From the NCBI GenBank assembly GCA_034927345.1, contig JAYFQE010000012.1, forward strand, positions 62,001-126,000: a stretch of DNA of 64,000 bases. Direction: 5' to 3'. The stretch is from JAYFQE01 sp034927345. GTDB taxonomy: Bacteria; Bacillota; Clostridia; Saccharofermentanales; UBA5734. The position numbers were made by a program, and so were the translations under genes. The notes beneath the pieces were generated by a model. The model did not search any database, had not been told where the DNA came from, and worked only from the letters and a program-made list of their open reading frames with translations. Of the stretch, positions 1 through 7,987 are shown in pieces; position 1 is the stretch's first letter; each line of letters starts with the position of its first letter.

Positions 1-2
1 AA

Positions 3-1637
3 TCAGAAAACTGGGGGATTCCTGTTCCGCATGAATCAATTTACGGAGCCAAATATGATCCTAAACACAATCGGCTTTATATGATTGGTTTTATGCGCGG
101 CCATGTCTATGCATACGATCTTGATCAAAAGCGCGTCAAGGATCTTGGCAAAGCCGCCGAGTTGTATTGTTACCGTCTGGTGTTAGGCGCCGACGGCAAT
201 ATTTACGGCTGCACAAAGACCGGATTCTATTGGCGTATCAATACGGAAATGAACAAACTTGAAGACTTGAACTATACGGTTCCAGATCTGCCTGGCCCCG
301 GGCATTATGTTAACAACACCTGGTATAAATACCTGGTATGCGGGCGCAATCATTCATCTGGCCAGTTTATTTACCTGGCAAATCTTTGCGCCGACAGTCT
401 GTTGAAATTTGATTTTACAACTCAAAAGTTTTCAACCGTTGGCAGCTTAGTTCCTAAAGATGGCTTGATGGCTTATCCGAACGAATTCACAGACCATCAC
501 TGCGATACTTTTGCCATCGATAAATATGGCGTGATTTGGTATCAATACTATCTGTGGAATGTGCAAAATACGGAAAATATCCGCTACAATCTGCCCAATT
601 ATCTCATGCGGTGGGATGTTGAAAACGGCAAGGAGCCTGAATTGATGGGCGTTCTCGGTACGCCGAACTGGATTCAGCGGTTAACGACAGAGATGGAAAT
701 CGATCAAGAGCGGGATATCCTGTATAGTGTTGATGCCGGCAGGGGTTTTGCTGAAGATGGGCCGAGCATCGTCGCGATTGACTTGGCGGAATTCCGTTCT
801 CATATGTACGAACCGGGTCCATTACCTGTCGATGATTTTTTAAAGCCTGTCGATATGACACCTGCTGAAATCAGCCTGCGCGATGAACGGATCCGGAATA
901 AAGCCGGGGAAGAAGTTACGGCGAATAATCCTTTCCAGGCATTTCCCATAAAAAATTGCTTCCCTGTGCGCATTTGGAGAAGCGTTCCACATACTGAGAT
1001 CGAAGAATCAGCCGTTATCGGTATGTGTTATGACGAAACTGGGTTGCTTCATGTTGTTTGCGGAAAATCCGGTATTTTTGATCAGGCGAGATTTATTTTC
1101 AAAATACAGGACCGCCAGATAATTGAACGGCTGGATTTTAACGCAGTTGACCCAATTTATAAAAAGTGGCTGGAATCGCATATTCTACCTGACCGGTTTA
1201 CGTTTGACGCGTCGATTCGTTTACCGGAGGCAACCGGCCGGCGATACCGAGCTGTTGCTTCAGCCGTTGCGGACTGGAACCAAGACCGCCGAATTGTCGG
1301 GACGCTGGATGCCCTGATGGCTATCGTCAATCCGGATAATTCCGTCTATTCGCTGGGCAATGCCGCGGCGTATGGTCCGGTGCGCTGTTTGTGTACTAAC
1401 AAAGCGAAGGATAAATTATGGGGTGTTGCCGGCGATGACGAAGATCTGGGATATGTTTTTACCTACGATGACCAAAAGGGTTTAAATCAATTAGGTATCA
1501 TTAATTATAATACCCATGGTTATTATGGTACGACAGCCTCTAATATTTTATCCAGTATTGTGCTCAACTTCCAAGAAGATACACTAGCAATCGGCGGTGC
1601 GGATCGGATCGCAACGGTTCATATTGTAAGCTTGTAA
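3..1637 (+). CDS. beta-propeller-like protein, 5' end outside the window
   Basis: The frame is open from base 3, well before the first ATG at 81, so the gene starts upstream of the window; 544 residues are visible. The protein is rich in short strand-turn units with repeated Asp/Gly/Tyr-Trp patterns (YDLDQKRVKDLG, GADGNIYGCT, AIDKYGVIWYQYY, YDETGLLHVVCGKSG, YSLGNAAAYGPVRCL), which suggests a WD40/NHL/SMP-30-like beta-propeller. I see no catalytic signature, and any signal peptide would lie outside the window. It is closed by an intrinsic terminator at 1729-1764, so it is transcriptionally separate from the Fe-S genes that follow. Proteins of this type often bind or hydrolyse sugars or lactones, but no substrate can be named. 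The fold call is moderate and the function unknown. Confidence 0.6.
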   Translation, partial: SENWGIPVPHESIYGAKYDPKHNRLYMIGFMRGHVYAYDLDQKRVKDLGKAAELYCYRLVLGADGNIYGCTKTGFYWRINTEMNKLEDLNYTVPDLPGPGHYVNNTWYKYLVCGRNHSSGQFIYLANLCADSLLKFDFTTQKFSTVGSLVPKDGLMAYPNEFTDHHCDTFAIDKYGVIWYQYYLWNVQNTENIRYNLPNYLMRWDVENGKEPELMGVLGTPNWIQRLTTEMEIDQERDILYSVDAGRGFAEDGPSIVAIDLAEFRSHMYEPGPLPVDDFLKPVDMTPAEISLRDERIRNKAGEEVTANNPFQAFPIKNCFPVRIWRSVPHTEIEESAVIGMCYDETGLLHVVCGKSGIFDQARFIFKIQDRQIIERLDFNAVDPIYKKWLESHILPDRFTFDASIRLPEATGRRYRAVASAVADWNQDRRIVGTLDALMAIVNPDNSVYSLGNAAAYGPVRCLCTNKAKDKLWGVAGDDEDLGYVFTYDDQKGLNQLGIINYNTHGYYGTTASNILSSIVLNFQEDTLAIGGADRIATVHIVSL

Positions 1638-1728
1638 ATCATGGAAGGGTCGCTGTGGGAAATGCTGCAGCGGTCCTTCTGGTAAAATCAAAACATTTTT
1701 CTTGTTTATTATCCTTAAACTGAATTTG

Positions 1729-1764
1729 CCGCATCCCGCAGAGAACCTGCAGGATGCGGTTTTT
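1729..1764 (+). terminator. intrinsic terminator after the beta-propeller gene
   Basis: Arms CCGCATCC (1729-1736) and GGATGCGG (1752-1759) are extended inward by GCAG/CTGC and followed by TTTTT at 1760-1764. An earlier 12-bp hairpin with two G-U pairs (about 1644-1680) has no T tract. Confidence 0.8.
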
Positions 1765-1794
1765 GATATGCTCTGACATTTTTGCAGAAATCTG

Positions 1795-1823
1795 TTGACG
1801 TCTGAAAAAATCTGTTCTATGAT
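1795..1823 (+). promoter_or_regulatory. promoter of the Fe-S protein operon
   Basis: TTGACG (1795-1800), a 17-bp spacer, then TATGAT (1818-1823). Transcription would begin near 1830 and leave a leader of about 150 nt before the first start codon at 1981. That leader contains the inverted repeat at 1854-1882. The 343-bp gap between genes here holds the terminator, this promoter and that repeat, and nothing coding that I can support. Confidence 0.65.
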
Positions 1824-1853
1824 GTACCTGTTTGATATAGAAAAACAATTGAT

Positions 1854-1882
1854 TTATATATTCATTATTAACGAATATATAA
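1854..1882. promoter_or_regulatory. perfect 10-bp inverted repeat, candidate IclR-type operator
   Basis: TTATATATTC (1854-1863) and GAATATATAA (1873-1882) are exact reverse complements separated by 9 bp. The right arm runs into a TATAAT (1878-1883) that could be a second -10 element. The site lies just downstream of the predicted start of transcription, where a regulator could block it. The IclR protein encoded at the end of this gene group is the natural candidate, but that link is inference. Confidence 0.5.
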
Positions 1883-1980
1883 TCGCATTTACAACTTCCA
1901 CTTCGATTCTGCGTCAAGGATGATACAAACAACAATCCAGCCATTCGTCAAATCATAACCACCCTTTGAAAGGAGATCTT

Positions 1981-2817
1981 ATGGAAAAGTTCAAACAAGA
2001 TATCAAACTGGCTGCCCGGCAGGGGCTGGTCGATTTAGTCGGGTTTGCCGCCCGGGATCGATTCGAAACGCTTAATCCGCAGAAAAATCCCTTCAGTTTG
2101 TTTCCGAAAGGCGAAACATTGATCATGATCGGACGCCGCATTACCAGAGGTACGCTGAGGGGTGTAGAAGAAGGCATCAATCTGGGCGATTATGGCATGT
2201 TCGGCAAGAGTTGGCTGGCAGATGAATTTGTAGCCCAGTCGACTTACGGGCTGGTACAATTCATTGAACGTGCCGGCTGGGAGGCGATGCCGGTCGTGCC
2301 GGGAAGCCGGCAAGCTGTATCCGGAGTTGCAGAACCGGTGACACCGGATTTCAAATACGCGGCCGTTGCCTGCGGCCTGGGCGAAATTGGATTGAGCGGC
2401 GAGCTATTGACTCCCCGCTTCGGGCCGCGCCAACGCTTTGCGATGATTATTACCGATGCCAAAATGACGTCCGATCCATTGCTGGACCGGAAGGTTTGCA
2501 CCCGGTGCGGCCGATGCCTGGCTATATGTCCGCTTCATGCGTATGACCGGGAGAAAACCTCTGATATCGTCATTTGCGGTAAAACCATGCAGATCGCGCC
2601 GTGTAACCTGGATTTATGCGGAATCTGCAAGAACGGAGCCGAAGGGAAAGAACAAACCGATCGTTTGGCCGCGCTTTGCGTCCGAACTTGTGTCGACGAG
2701 CTCGATAAAGCCCGCATTCTGGATCAGACGTTTGAAACAGGATTTCGCAAGCGGCAGGCCTGGGGGAAGAATGAATTCGGCGAGGCTGTCGATATCGCGG
2801 AAGGAGGTCAAAAATGA
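1981..2817 (+). CDS. epoxyqueuosine-reductase-like [4Fe-4S] protein (paralogue 1)
   Basis: A 278-residue protein of the QueG/reductive-dehalogenase-like double-cluster family. A ferredoxin motif CxxCxxCxxxCP is visible at C173, C176, C179 and C183, and a second cysteine set lies at C208, C213, C216, C233 and C237. The N-terminal region has the block ITRGTLRGVEEGI, which recurs in both neighbours. There is no signal peptide or membrane segment, so it is probably cytoplasmic. ATG 1981 is chosen because GAAAGGAG precedes it; an in-frame codon at 1966 lacks such a site. It is the first of three tandem paralogues, and its TGA overlaps the next ATG (ATGA). It is shorter than bona fide QueG, so tRNA modification is unlikely. 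A redox role on an unknown substrate is inference; cobalamin use cannot be judged from the sequence. Confidence 0.75.
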   Translation: MEKFKQDIKLAARQGLVDLVGFAARDRFETLNPQKNPFSLFPKGETLIMIGRRITRGTLRGVEEGINLGDYGMFGKSWLADEFVAQSTYGLVQFIERAGWEAMPVVPGSRQAVSGVAEPVTPDFKYAAVACGLGEIGLSGELLTPRFGPRQRFAMIITDAKMTSDPLLDRKVCTRCGRCLAICPLHAYDREKTSDIVICGKTMQIAPCNLDLCGICKNGAEGKEQTDRLAALCVRTCVDELDKARILDQTFETGFRKRQAWGKNEFGEAVDIAEGGQK

Positions 2818-3917
2818 AACTGACATCGCAAATGATCAAGGATAAAGCCAAAGAACTGGGGATTGATTGCATCGGCATCGGCAGTATTGATCGATATAAA
2901 GATGCGCCGCCGCTGATGAATCCCAAAAATTATTTTCCTGAATGTAAATCGATCGTCATGCTGGCCATGCGTATTCCGCGAGGAACTTATCGCGGCATCA
3001 TCGAAGGAACACACTGGCATAATTATACTTTTTATTCTTACAACCGGCTGAATACTCTGTTTCGGCCACAAAAAACATACGCAATGGCTTGTTTTATCGA
3101 AGATATGGGCTGGGAAGCCATTCCACATTATCCCGCGGTTTGCGAACGCATGGGCGAAGGTGAACCGGTTGTTCCCGGCAGGCTGCCGAATGTAGCGATG
3201 AGCGTTCGCATTATGGGCGTCGGCGCCGGACTGGGTGAAATGGGACACTCAAAAGTGTTTATGACCCGCGAGTTTGGCCCGCGCGTTCGTTTGGGCATGA
3301 TCATGACCGACGCCGAGCTGGAACCGGATCCGATCATCAAACCGGGCACTCTGTGCAATCGCTGCGGCCGCTGCGTCAGGGACTGCCCCGGCAATGCCAT
3401 TCCACCGGTTAAAGACAAAGACAAATATTTGCATATCCATGTCGGCGATGAAGATATCTATTGGGGCGATGTCGACATGGGCCGCTGTACTTTGACCCAT
3501 CACGGCTTGAACAACCGCATCTCGCCATTCCTGAAAAAGGATCTGCCGAATTTTGAACTGGATGTTCAAACAGCAAACATGACAGAAGAAGAAGCATACC
3601 GTCTGACTTATACCATGGCCCTGGGCAAATGGGGTTGTGTTTATGACCAGCCGGATAATTCGATCATGCATTATTATCATTATGTGCTCAGCCACGTCGG
3701 TTATTTTGCTATTTGCGGCGCCCGCGGCTGCATCTGCAGTTGCATGGATTCGCTGGAAAAGCGCAAGGCAATCAAAAACCTGTTTCATAATCCGCTTTAT
3801 AAACGACCGATCTGGATCCTGCCATGCGAGAAGAAGGTAAAAACAGGCCGGATCAATCCCTGGCGTGAGGAATATCTGGATAAACGTGACCCGTCAATAC
3901 GCAAGAATGAATATTAA
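2814..3917 (+). CDS. longer epoxyqueuosine-reductase-like [4Fe-4S] protein (paralogue 2)
   Basis: A 367-residue member of the same family, starting in an ATGA overlap with the preceding gene and preceded by GGAGG. It shares IPRGTYRGIIEGT with its neighbours and carries CNRCGRCVRDCPGNA as the first cluster motif. Its C-terminal half is longer than in the other two and holds an unusual cysteine-dense stretch, CGARGCICSC, plus several His and Trp residues (MHYYHYVLSHVGYF). This part resembles the long C-terminal region of catabolic reductases related to RdhA, but there is no twin-arginine signal. It may be the catalytic subunit, with the two shorter paralogues as partners; that is inference. The substrate is unknown. 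Confidence 0.72.
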   Translation: MKLTSQMIKDKAKELGIDCIGIGSIDRYKDAPPLMNPKNYFPECKSIVMLAMRIPRGTYRGIIEGTHWHNYTFYSYNRLNTLFRPQKTYAMACFIEDMGWEAIPHYPAVCERMGEGEPVVPGRLPNVAMSVRIMGVGAGLGEMGHSKVFMTREFGPRVRLGMIMTDAELEPDPIIKPGTLCNRCGRCVRDCPGNAIPPVKDKDKYLHIHVGDEDIYWGDVDMGRCTLTHHGLNNRISPFLKKDLPNFELDVQTANMTEEEAYRLTYTMALGKWGCVYDQPDNSIMHYYHYVLSHVGYFAICGARGCICSCMDSLEKRKAIKNLFHNPLYKRPIWILPCEKKVKTGRINPWREEYLDKRDPSIRKNEY

Positions 3918-3941
3918 GGCAATCGGCCTGGGAGGTTTGAC

Positions 3942-4787
3942 ATGGACGAATTCAAATGCGCCATTAAAGCAAAAGCTGAAGCTTTACAAATTGACCTGAT
4001 TGGTTTTGCAGCCAAAGACCGTTTTACGGGTTTGGATCCGCAATATGATCCGTTCAGTATTTTTCCCGACGGACACACGGTAATTTTAGTTGGCCAGATG
4101 ATTCCGCGCGGAGCTCTCCGGGGTATCGAGGAAGGGACCGACACAACCGCTTACAGCAATTTTGGTTATAGTTGGCTGGACAATCAGTTTGTTGCCCAAT
4201 CGACTTATGATCTGGTCCGGTTTATTGAAGATGCCGGCTGGGAAGCCTGTCCGATTTTCCCCAATCCGCTATCGACAACCGCGATGGGCGTACCGGTCGC
4301 CGAAGGAAGGCCGGCTCCGAATGTTACGCCGGATTTCGATTATGCGGCTGTCGCCTGCGGTCTTGGCGAACTGGGCTTGAATCAGGAGATTCTGACCGTG
4401 TCTCTGGGCCATCGCCAACGATTCCAAATGATCATCACAGATGCCGAGCTTGAATCCGATCCCCTGGTTGCCCCGGCGTTGTGCGATCATTGCGGTGCCT
4501 GCGCCGAAGCTTGTCCGTTGAAAGCCGTTCATGCCGACAAGATAATCGAGCGGACGATCTGCGGTCGGTCATTCACTATGGCGGATATTGATTTTGAGTT
4601 GTGTAAAAAGTGTCCGAACGGCGGTATGGCTAATCGATTGCATCCAAGCGGCAAACCGGACCGCTACGCAGCTGCCTGCAACCGGGCTTGCCTGGCGGAA
4701 CTGGATAAGCGGGGTATCGGCTCGATGCAGCAGCCGTATCGAACACATGAATCCTGGAAGAAAAACCGCCGCGGCGACTTGATTTAA
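3942..4787 (+). CDS. epoxyqueuosine-reductase-like [4Fe-4S] protein (paralogue 3)
   Basis: A 281-residue protein closely resembling paralogue 1. It has the same opening pattern (LIGFAAKDRFTGLDPQ versus LVGFAARDRFETLNPQ), MIPRGALRGIEEGT, the motif CDHCGACAEACP, and a C-terminal set CKKC...CNRAC. GGGAGG precedes the ATG at 3942 by a normal distance. It lies 24 bp after paralogue 2 and is surely cotranscribed with it. Paralogues 1 and 3 flank the longer, divergent paralogue 2, which suggests a hetero-oligomer rather than simple redundancy (inference). Confidence 0.74.
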   Translation: MDEFKCAIKAKAEALQIDLIGFAAKDRFTGLDPQYDPFSIFPDGHTVILVGQMIPRGALRGIEEGTDTTAYSNFGYSWLDNQFVAQSTYDLVRFIEDAGWEACPIFPNPLSTTAMGVPVAEGRPAPNVTPDFDYAAVACGLGELGLNQEILTVSLGHRQRFQMIITDAELESDPLVAPALCDHCGACAEACPLKAVHADKIIERTICGRSFTMADIDFELCKKCPNGGMANRLHPSGKPDRYAAACNRACLAELDKRGIGSMQQPYRTHESWKKNRRGDLI

Positions 4788-4800
4788 AACCAGGTGACAA

Positions 4801-4829
4801 TTGAGTTCTACAATGTCAAATGATATGAT
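4801..4829 (+). promoter_or_regulatory. promoter of the iclR-type gene
   Basis: TTGAGT (4801-4806), a 17-bp spacer and TATGAT (4824-4829) lie directly before the regulator gene, giving a leader of roughly 25 nt. Confidence 0.55.
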
Positions 4830-4861
4830 GAAAAGCAGAGTAATGAACAGGAGCGGGAATC

Positions 4862-5611
4862 ATGATCAAGGTCATTTTAAAATGCCTGAAAATTCTGGAA
4901 ATCGTTTCAGCCAGCGGTAATGATGCCGTGAAATTATCGGAAATAGCGCAGAAGATCGACGAAAAGCCGTCGACCGTGGCAGGCATCGTCAAAACAATGA
5001 CCGAAGCCGGGTATTTACAGAAAGATCCTGTTCGCGGTTATCATTTAGGCATTATGGCGGCGACCCTGACGCATGGCGATCTGTATAATCGGAATTTACT
5101 GATCGCCGCTCAAAAATATATCACGCCTGTCGCTTTGGAGCGGTCGCTTTATCTGTCTCTTGCTGTTTTGCGGGATAATGTCCGTCATTCTATTCTGGAA
5201 GTCAACAGCAAAGGCGAGGTCATCATGCAGGCCAGAGCCAACGCCGGCGTCATGAACTCGTCAACGGGCCTTATGCTGGTCAGCCATCAGCCGCGCCATG
5301 TACAAGATTCATTGCTGGATTTTTATGGTGTGCCCAGACGTTTTGGCGGTTATGAAGAATTCATCCGCTATCTGGAAACGGTAAAAACGCAGGGATATAT
5401 TGAAATAGCCCGGCCGTCAAATACAGTAGCCATTGCCGTGCCGGTCCGGGATGCCAAGAAGGTTGTGGCGGCTCTCGGCATCTATATCACAACCGTGCAG
5501 CGAAATGAATGGGAATTGCCGCAGATCATAGCCGTTCTGAATGAAATATCCGCAAAAATCACTTACGATTTGATAAACGGCACTGAAATTAATGATCTGG
5601 TAACGCCTTAA
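4862..5611 (+). CDS. IclR-family transcriptional regulator
   Basis: A 249-residue protein with an N-terminal winged helix-turn-helix (residues about 6-60; KLSEIAQKIDEKPSTVAGIV, then TEAGYLQKDP) and a C-terminal IclR ligand-binding domain (GIMAATL, then AVPVRDAKKVVAALGIYI). The length is normal for the family. AGGAG lies 8 nt before the ATG. IclR proteins bind small metabolites and usually control an adjacent catabolic operon. Here the obvious target is the three Fe-S genes immediately upstream, whose leader contains a perfect inverted repeat. The ligand is unknown. Confidence 0.9.
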   Translation: MIKVILKCLKILEIVSASGNDAVKLSEIAQKIDEKPSTVAGIVKTMTEAGYLQKDPVRGYHLGIMAATLTHGDLYNRNLLIAAQKYITPVALERSLYLSLAVLRDNVRHSILEVNSKGEVIMQARANAGVMNSSTGLMLVSHQPRHVQDSLLDFYGVPRRFGGYEEFIRYLETVKTQGYIEIARPSNTVAIAVPVRDAKKVVAALGIYITTVQRNEWELPQIIAVLNEISAKITYDLINGTEINDLVTP

Positions 5612-5631
5612 GCAGGATCATAATCGTGCCT

Positions 5632-6063
5632 TCACTTTTTTCGGATTATTGCCCTACATTTGGCCTGATCGATATGCGACATATCATAGTCATAGGTAAA
5701 TCCTAATGGTTCCAGGACTCGACGGTATAGCAAATCACAATGGCCGCAATAATTATAATAAGGTTTCATCTGATCCAAATGAAGCAGCCGGCCTTTTGAC
5801 GGGCAGTTATGCATGTCGATGATGAAGGTACCCTCTTCTTCATCAAGCGTCATGGTAAAATCAGCGGCTTCTTCATTCAAGGTATGACTCCAGTATTCAT
5901 AACAGCCGCGCAGTCCTTTTTCAGCAGCCAGGTCGTGCAGGTTGCCAAGAAAACGATCCGATAAATAACACCAAAAGTCCTTAACTTCTGAACTGCCGCC
6001 GCGGCGGTCCAGAAAAGCGAAAAATTCGCTATATGCAGGTATAAATTCCGTACAGGAAATCAT
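5632..6063 (-). CDS. small Cys-containing protein, unknown function (ATC-hydrolase-like?)
   Basis: A 143-residue protein starting at the ATG 6063-6061, which follows AAGGAGGG closely; the longer frame to 6096 has no such site. It begins MISCTEFIPAYSEFF and has a conserved-looking C-terminal part with CGHCDLLYRRVLEPLG and YDMSHIDQAKC. The Cys/His/Asp arrangement weakly recalls L-2-amino-thiazoline-4-carboxylate hydrolase-like proteins, but I cannot confirm that. It overlaps the upstream gene by four bases (ATGA), so the two are translationally coupled and may form a complex. It is the last gene of the operon led by the BNR protein. Confidence 0.6.
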   Translation of the reverse strand: MISCTEFIPAYSEFFAFLDRRGGSSEVKDFWCYLSDRFLGNLHDLAAEKGLRGCYEYWSHTLNEEAADFTMTLDEEEGTFIIDMHNCPSKGRLLHLDQMKPYYNYCGHCDLLYRRVLEPLGFTYDYDMSHIDQAKCRAIIRKK

Positions 6064-6536
6064 AACGGTTCCCTCCTTGAAAATGTTTGGACGCAAGCTC
6101 CTGTATCCGGATCATAATCAGATAAAGTTGCCTGGAAATCGCTGCCGGTGCAGATGGTTTCATTAACCACGGAACTGGTTAACTGAAAAAGCGGCGAGAC
6201 AGAATCCCCGGCTGCCCGGATATGGGCGACTGCCGGACATGATCGGACCGTGATCGACAGCCGTTCGGGATTTGGCAGCATTTCGATTGTCACGTCGCCG
6301 CCCTCCAGATCATATAAATGTTGAAAGTGTTCCTGTAAGGCCGCGAGACCACGCTTTTTCAGATCTGCCGCAAGCGGCGCATAATAAGCGGCGCTGAAAT
6401 CATGCAGATAGGCGCGTACCGCTTCTTCACCGTACCGACGCTCCAGATAGATCAAAGCATGATTTAAAGCTTTATGAAAATCTTTATGCAGATAGACGTT
6501 ATCTGCAGCATGCCGTTCCATTTTTAAAACAGCCAT
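6060..6536 (-). CDS. small protein of unknown function coupled to the downstream Cys protein
   Basis: 158 residues, starting at ATG 6536 after AGGGGGA; an in-frame start further upstream lacks a ribosome site. The C-terminal half has a distinctive pattern (YDLEGGDVTIEMLPNPERL, SCPAVAHIR, VVNETICTGSDFQATLSDY, DPDTGACVQTF) typical of small conserved proteins found beside carbohydrate or one-carbon genes; I cannot name the family. The fold looks mixed alpha then beta, like small-ligand-binding domains. It ends in an ATGA overlap with the next gene. It and its partner share a general layout (helical start, Cys-rich end) and may be distant homologues. Confidence 0.6.
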   Translation of the reverse strand: MAVLKMERHAADNVYLHKDFHKALNHALIYLERRYGEEAVRAYLHDFSAAYYAPLAADLKKRGLAALQEHFQHLYDLEGGDVTIEMLPNPERLSITVRSCPAVAHIRAAGDSVSPLFQLTSSVVNETICTGSDFQATLSDYDPDTGACVQTFSRREPL

Positions 6537-6592
6537 AATAGGTCCCCCTGATATTTTAGTCAACTGAAAAAAACCTGGTTTATAGCGTCCGG

Positions 6593-7672
6593 TTATCGCG
6601 GAACCGGCAATTTGCGGATCCGCAGACGATTCAGGCAGCCGCCGTCGCTATTGCCGCCGGCGCAATAAGCCAACATGAGTTGATCGTCGATGAAATGCAT
6701 GGCAATATAGCAAAATCCACGTGCCGGATCATCTTCTAAAATAAAGGGGTCCTTCCAGGATTGTCCGTCATCGCAGCTCACAGAGCATACAAGAGGCGTG
6801 CGGCCGCCATTCCAGACTGCCGATGTTTTTGGTCTGGTCAAGTACTCCGGTATTGGATTCCAAACAGCGATCAGATTGCCGGTTTCCGGATCCCGCTTCA
6901 TGGACAGGGGAGAACACGGCGACGTGAAATGGGATGGCTGGGGCGCTGTCCACGTGGCTCCGCGATCATGAGAAAACATCTCATATTGTACGCCGACGTC
7001 GGTTCTGGCCCATCCGTACAGGGAACCGTTTTTCAGCTCAATTAAACCAGGTTCTTGCAATCCGGAATGCGATTCGCGCGCATTAAGGGTGCATAAATTG
7101 GATTCATGCCAGGTTTGGCCATCATTATCGGAATAGTAAAAAATAGTTGTGCTGCGGCCATCCCAAGTTTCTGAATCCTTGCCTTTGCCGGTAATCGTGC
7201 GATGATAGCCGGTTGGCACAATGAGTCGTCCATCCCGCAGACGCACGACCCGATCATTATTGGTAACATAGTAGCCGCGTGCCGGAACACAGGCCGCCGG
7301 ACTGGTCCAGGTTTTTCCTTCGTCAGATGACCGGCGCAGATATTCTTTGCCGTCATCGAAACCACGCCGGATAAAATACAGCAAGCCGATATCGCCATTA
7401 AGCATTTGCACGGCCGATACGCTCATAATGTTTTCTGCGTGGTCTTGCTCAGCCGTAATGACGACTTTTTCTTCCGACCAGGTTTCCCCTTTATCTGACG
7501 ATTCAATACAGGCCAGATGGGCCGGGGCGTTATCAGCTGCGTCTGAACCGTTAAAACGTGAATAAATGAACAAGACGCGGCCGTCTTTCAAATTAATAAA
7601 AGCCCCTTCGCTGTTGCGGGGGTTGCCGTCTTTAGGTGCAAGATCCAGAACAATCCTACCCGTTTGATTCAT
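6593..7672 (-). CDS. BNR-repeat sialidase-family exo-glycosidase or binding protein
   Basis: A 359-residue six-bladed-propeller protein. Five Asp-box motifs are visible: SSDKGETW, SSDEGKTW, YSDNDGQTW, SHDRGATW and SCDDGQSW. I see no FRIP motif and no signal peptide, so it is probably cytoplasmic and may act on imported oligosaccharide rather than classical sialosides. ATG 7672 (MNQTGRIV) is preferred because GAGGT precedes it by 8 nt; the longer frame to 7729 has no site. It is the first gene of a three-gene minus-strand operon driven from the shared lacI control region. A sialidase role fits the aldolase of the NanA/DapA family across that region, but the substrate is unproven. Confidence 0.75.
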   Translation of the reverse strand: MNQTGRIVLDLAPKDGNPRNSEGAFINLKDGRVLFIYSRFNGSDAADNAPAHLACIESSDKGETWSEEKVVITAEQDHAENIMSVSAVQMLNGDIGLLYFIRRGFDDGKEYLRRSSDEGKTWTSPAACVPARGYYVTNNDRVVRLRDGRLIVPTGYHRTITGKGKDSETWDGRSTTIFYYSDNDGQTWHESNLCTLNARESHSGLQEPGLIELKNGSLYGWARTDVGVQYEMFSHDRGATWTAPQPSHFTSPCSPLSMKRDPETGNLIAVWNPIPEYLTRPKTSAVWNGGRTPLVCSVSCDDGQSWKDPFILEDDPARGFCYIAMHFIDDQLMLAYCAGGNSDGGCLNRLRIRKLPVPR

Positions 7673-7773
7673 AATTTTATACCTCGAAAATGATGATCTG
7701 TTGTCCCAAACGCCGCAATTTTTCTCCAATCGAATCGATGTCCATATAATGATTCTCTTTGGCCATTAACCTC

Positions 7774-7802
7774 ATAATAGCTAACTAAATTTGAATTGTC
7801 AA
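7774..7802 (-). promoter_or_regulatory. promoter of the BNR-protein operon
   Basis: On the minus strand, TTGACA (7802-7797), a 17-bp spacer and TATTAT (7779-7774). An AAACGTTT operator candidate lies about 10 bp upstream of the -35 element. Confidence 0.75.
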
Positions 7803-7812
7803 GAATAAATCG

Positions 7813-7820
7813 AAACGTTT
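7813..7820. promoter_or_regulatory. LacI-type operator candidate 1 (AAACGTTT)
   Basis: A perfect 8-bp palindrome with the central CG typical of LacI/CcpA-type operators, in an A/T-rich setting (CGAAACGTTTTAA). The same core recurs at 7917-7924, 104 bp away. It sits next to the -35 element of the minus-strand promoter. Confidence 0.55.
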
Positions 7821-7872
7821 TAATTATCGGTTTAATTCGGCTGCGATCGGTTGTAAATAACGATAAAACCAG

Positions 7873-7901
7873 TTGACAATAACGATAAAAAAACCTAAGA
7901 T
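7873..7901 (+). promoter_or_regulatory. promoter of the lacI-type gene
   Basis: TTGACA (7873-7878), a 17-bp spacer and TAAGAT (7896-7901). The second operator candidate overlaps the expected transcription start region. The 315-bp gap between the divergent genes holds this promoter, the opposing promoter at 7774-7802 and the two operator candidates. Confidence 0.7.
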
Positions 7902-7916
7902 ATAACTTAAAATGTA

Positions 7917-7924
7917 AAACGTTT
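7917..7924. promoter_or_regulatory. LacI-type operator candidate 2 (AAACGTTT)
   Basis: The second AAACGTTT palindrome (AAAACGTTTGAA), placed 16-23 bp after the -10 element of the lacI promoter, where bound repressor would block initiation or early elongation. With the first copy it could support DNA looping and autoregulation. Confidence 0.55.
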
Positions 7925-7987
7925 GAATATTATTTCCAATTTATAAAACAGGTATTGCCGGGAAGACAGGATGCGAAGGGTATAGTA

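Noticed and set aside
1981..4787. Annotation of one of the three Fe-S proteins as true epoxyqueuosine reductase (queG).
   Set aside because: There are three divergent tandem copies, an unusual length, an IclR neighbour and no queuosine genes nearby.
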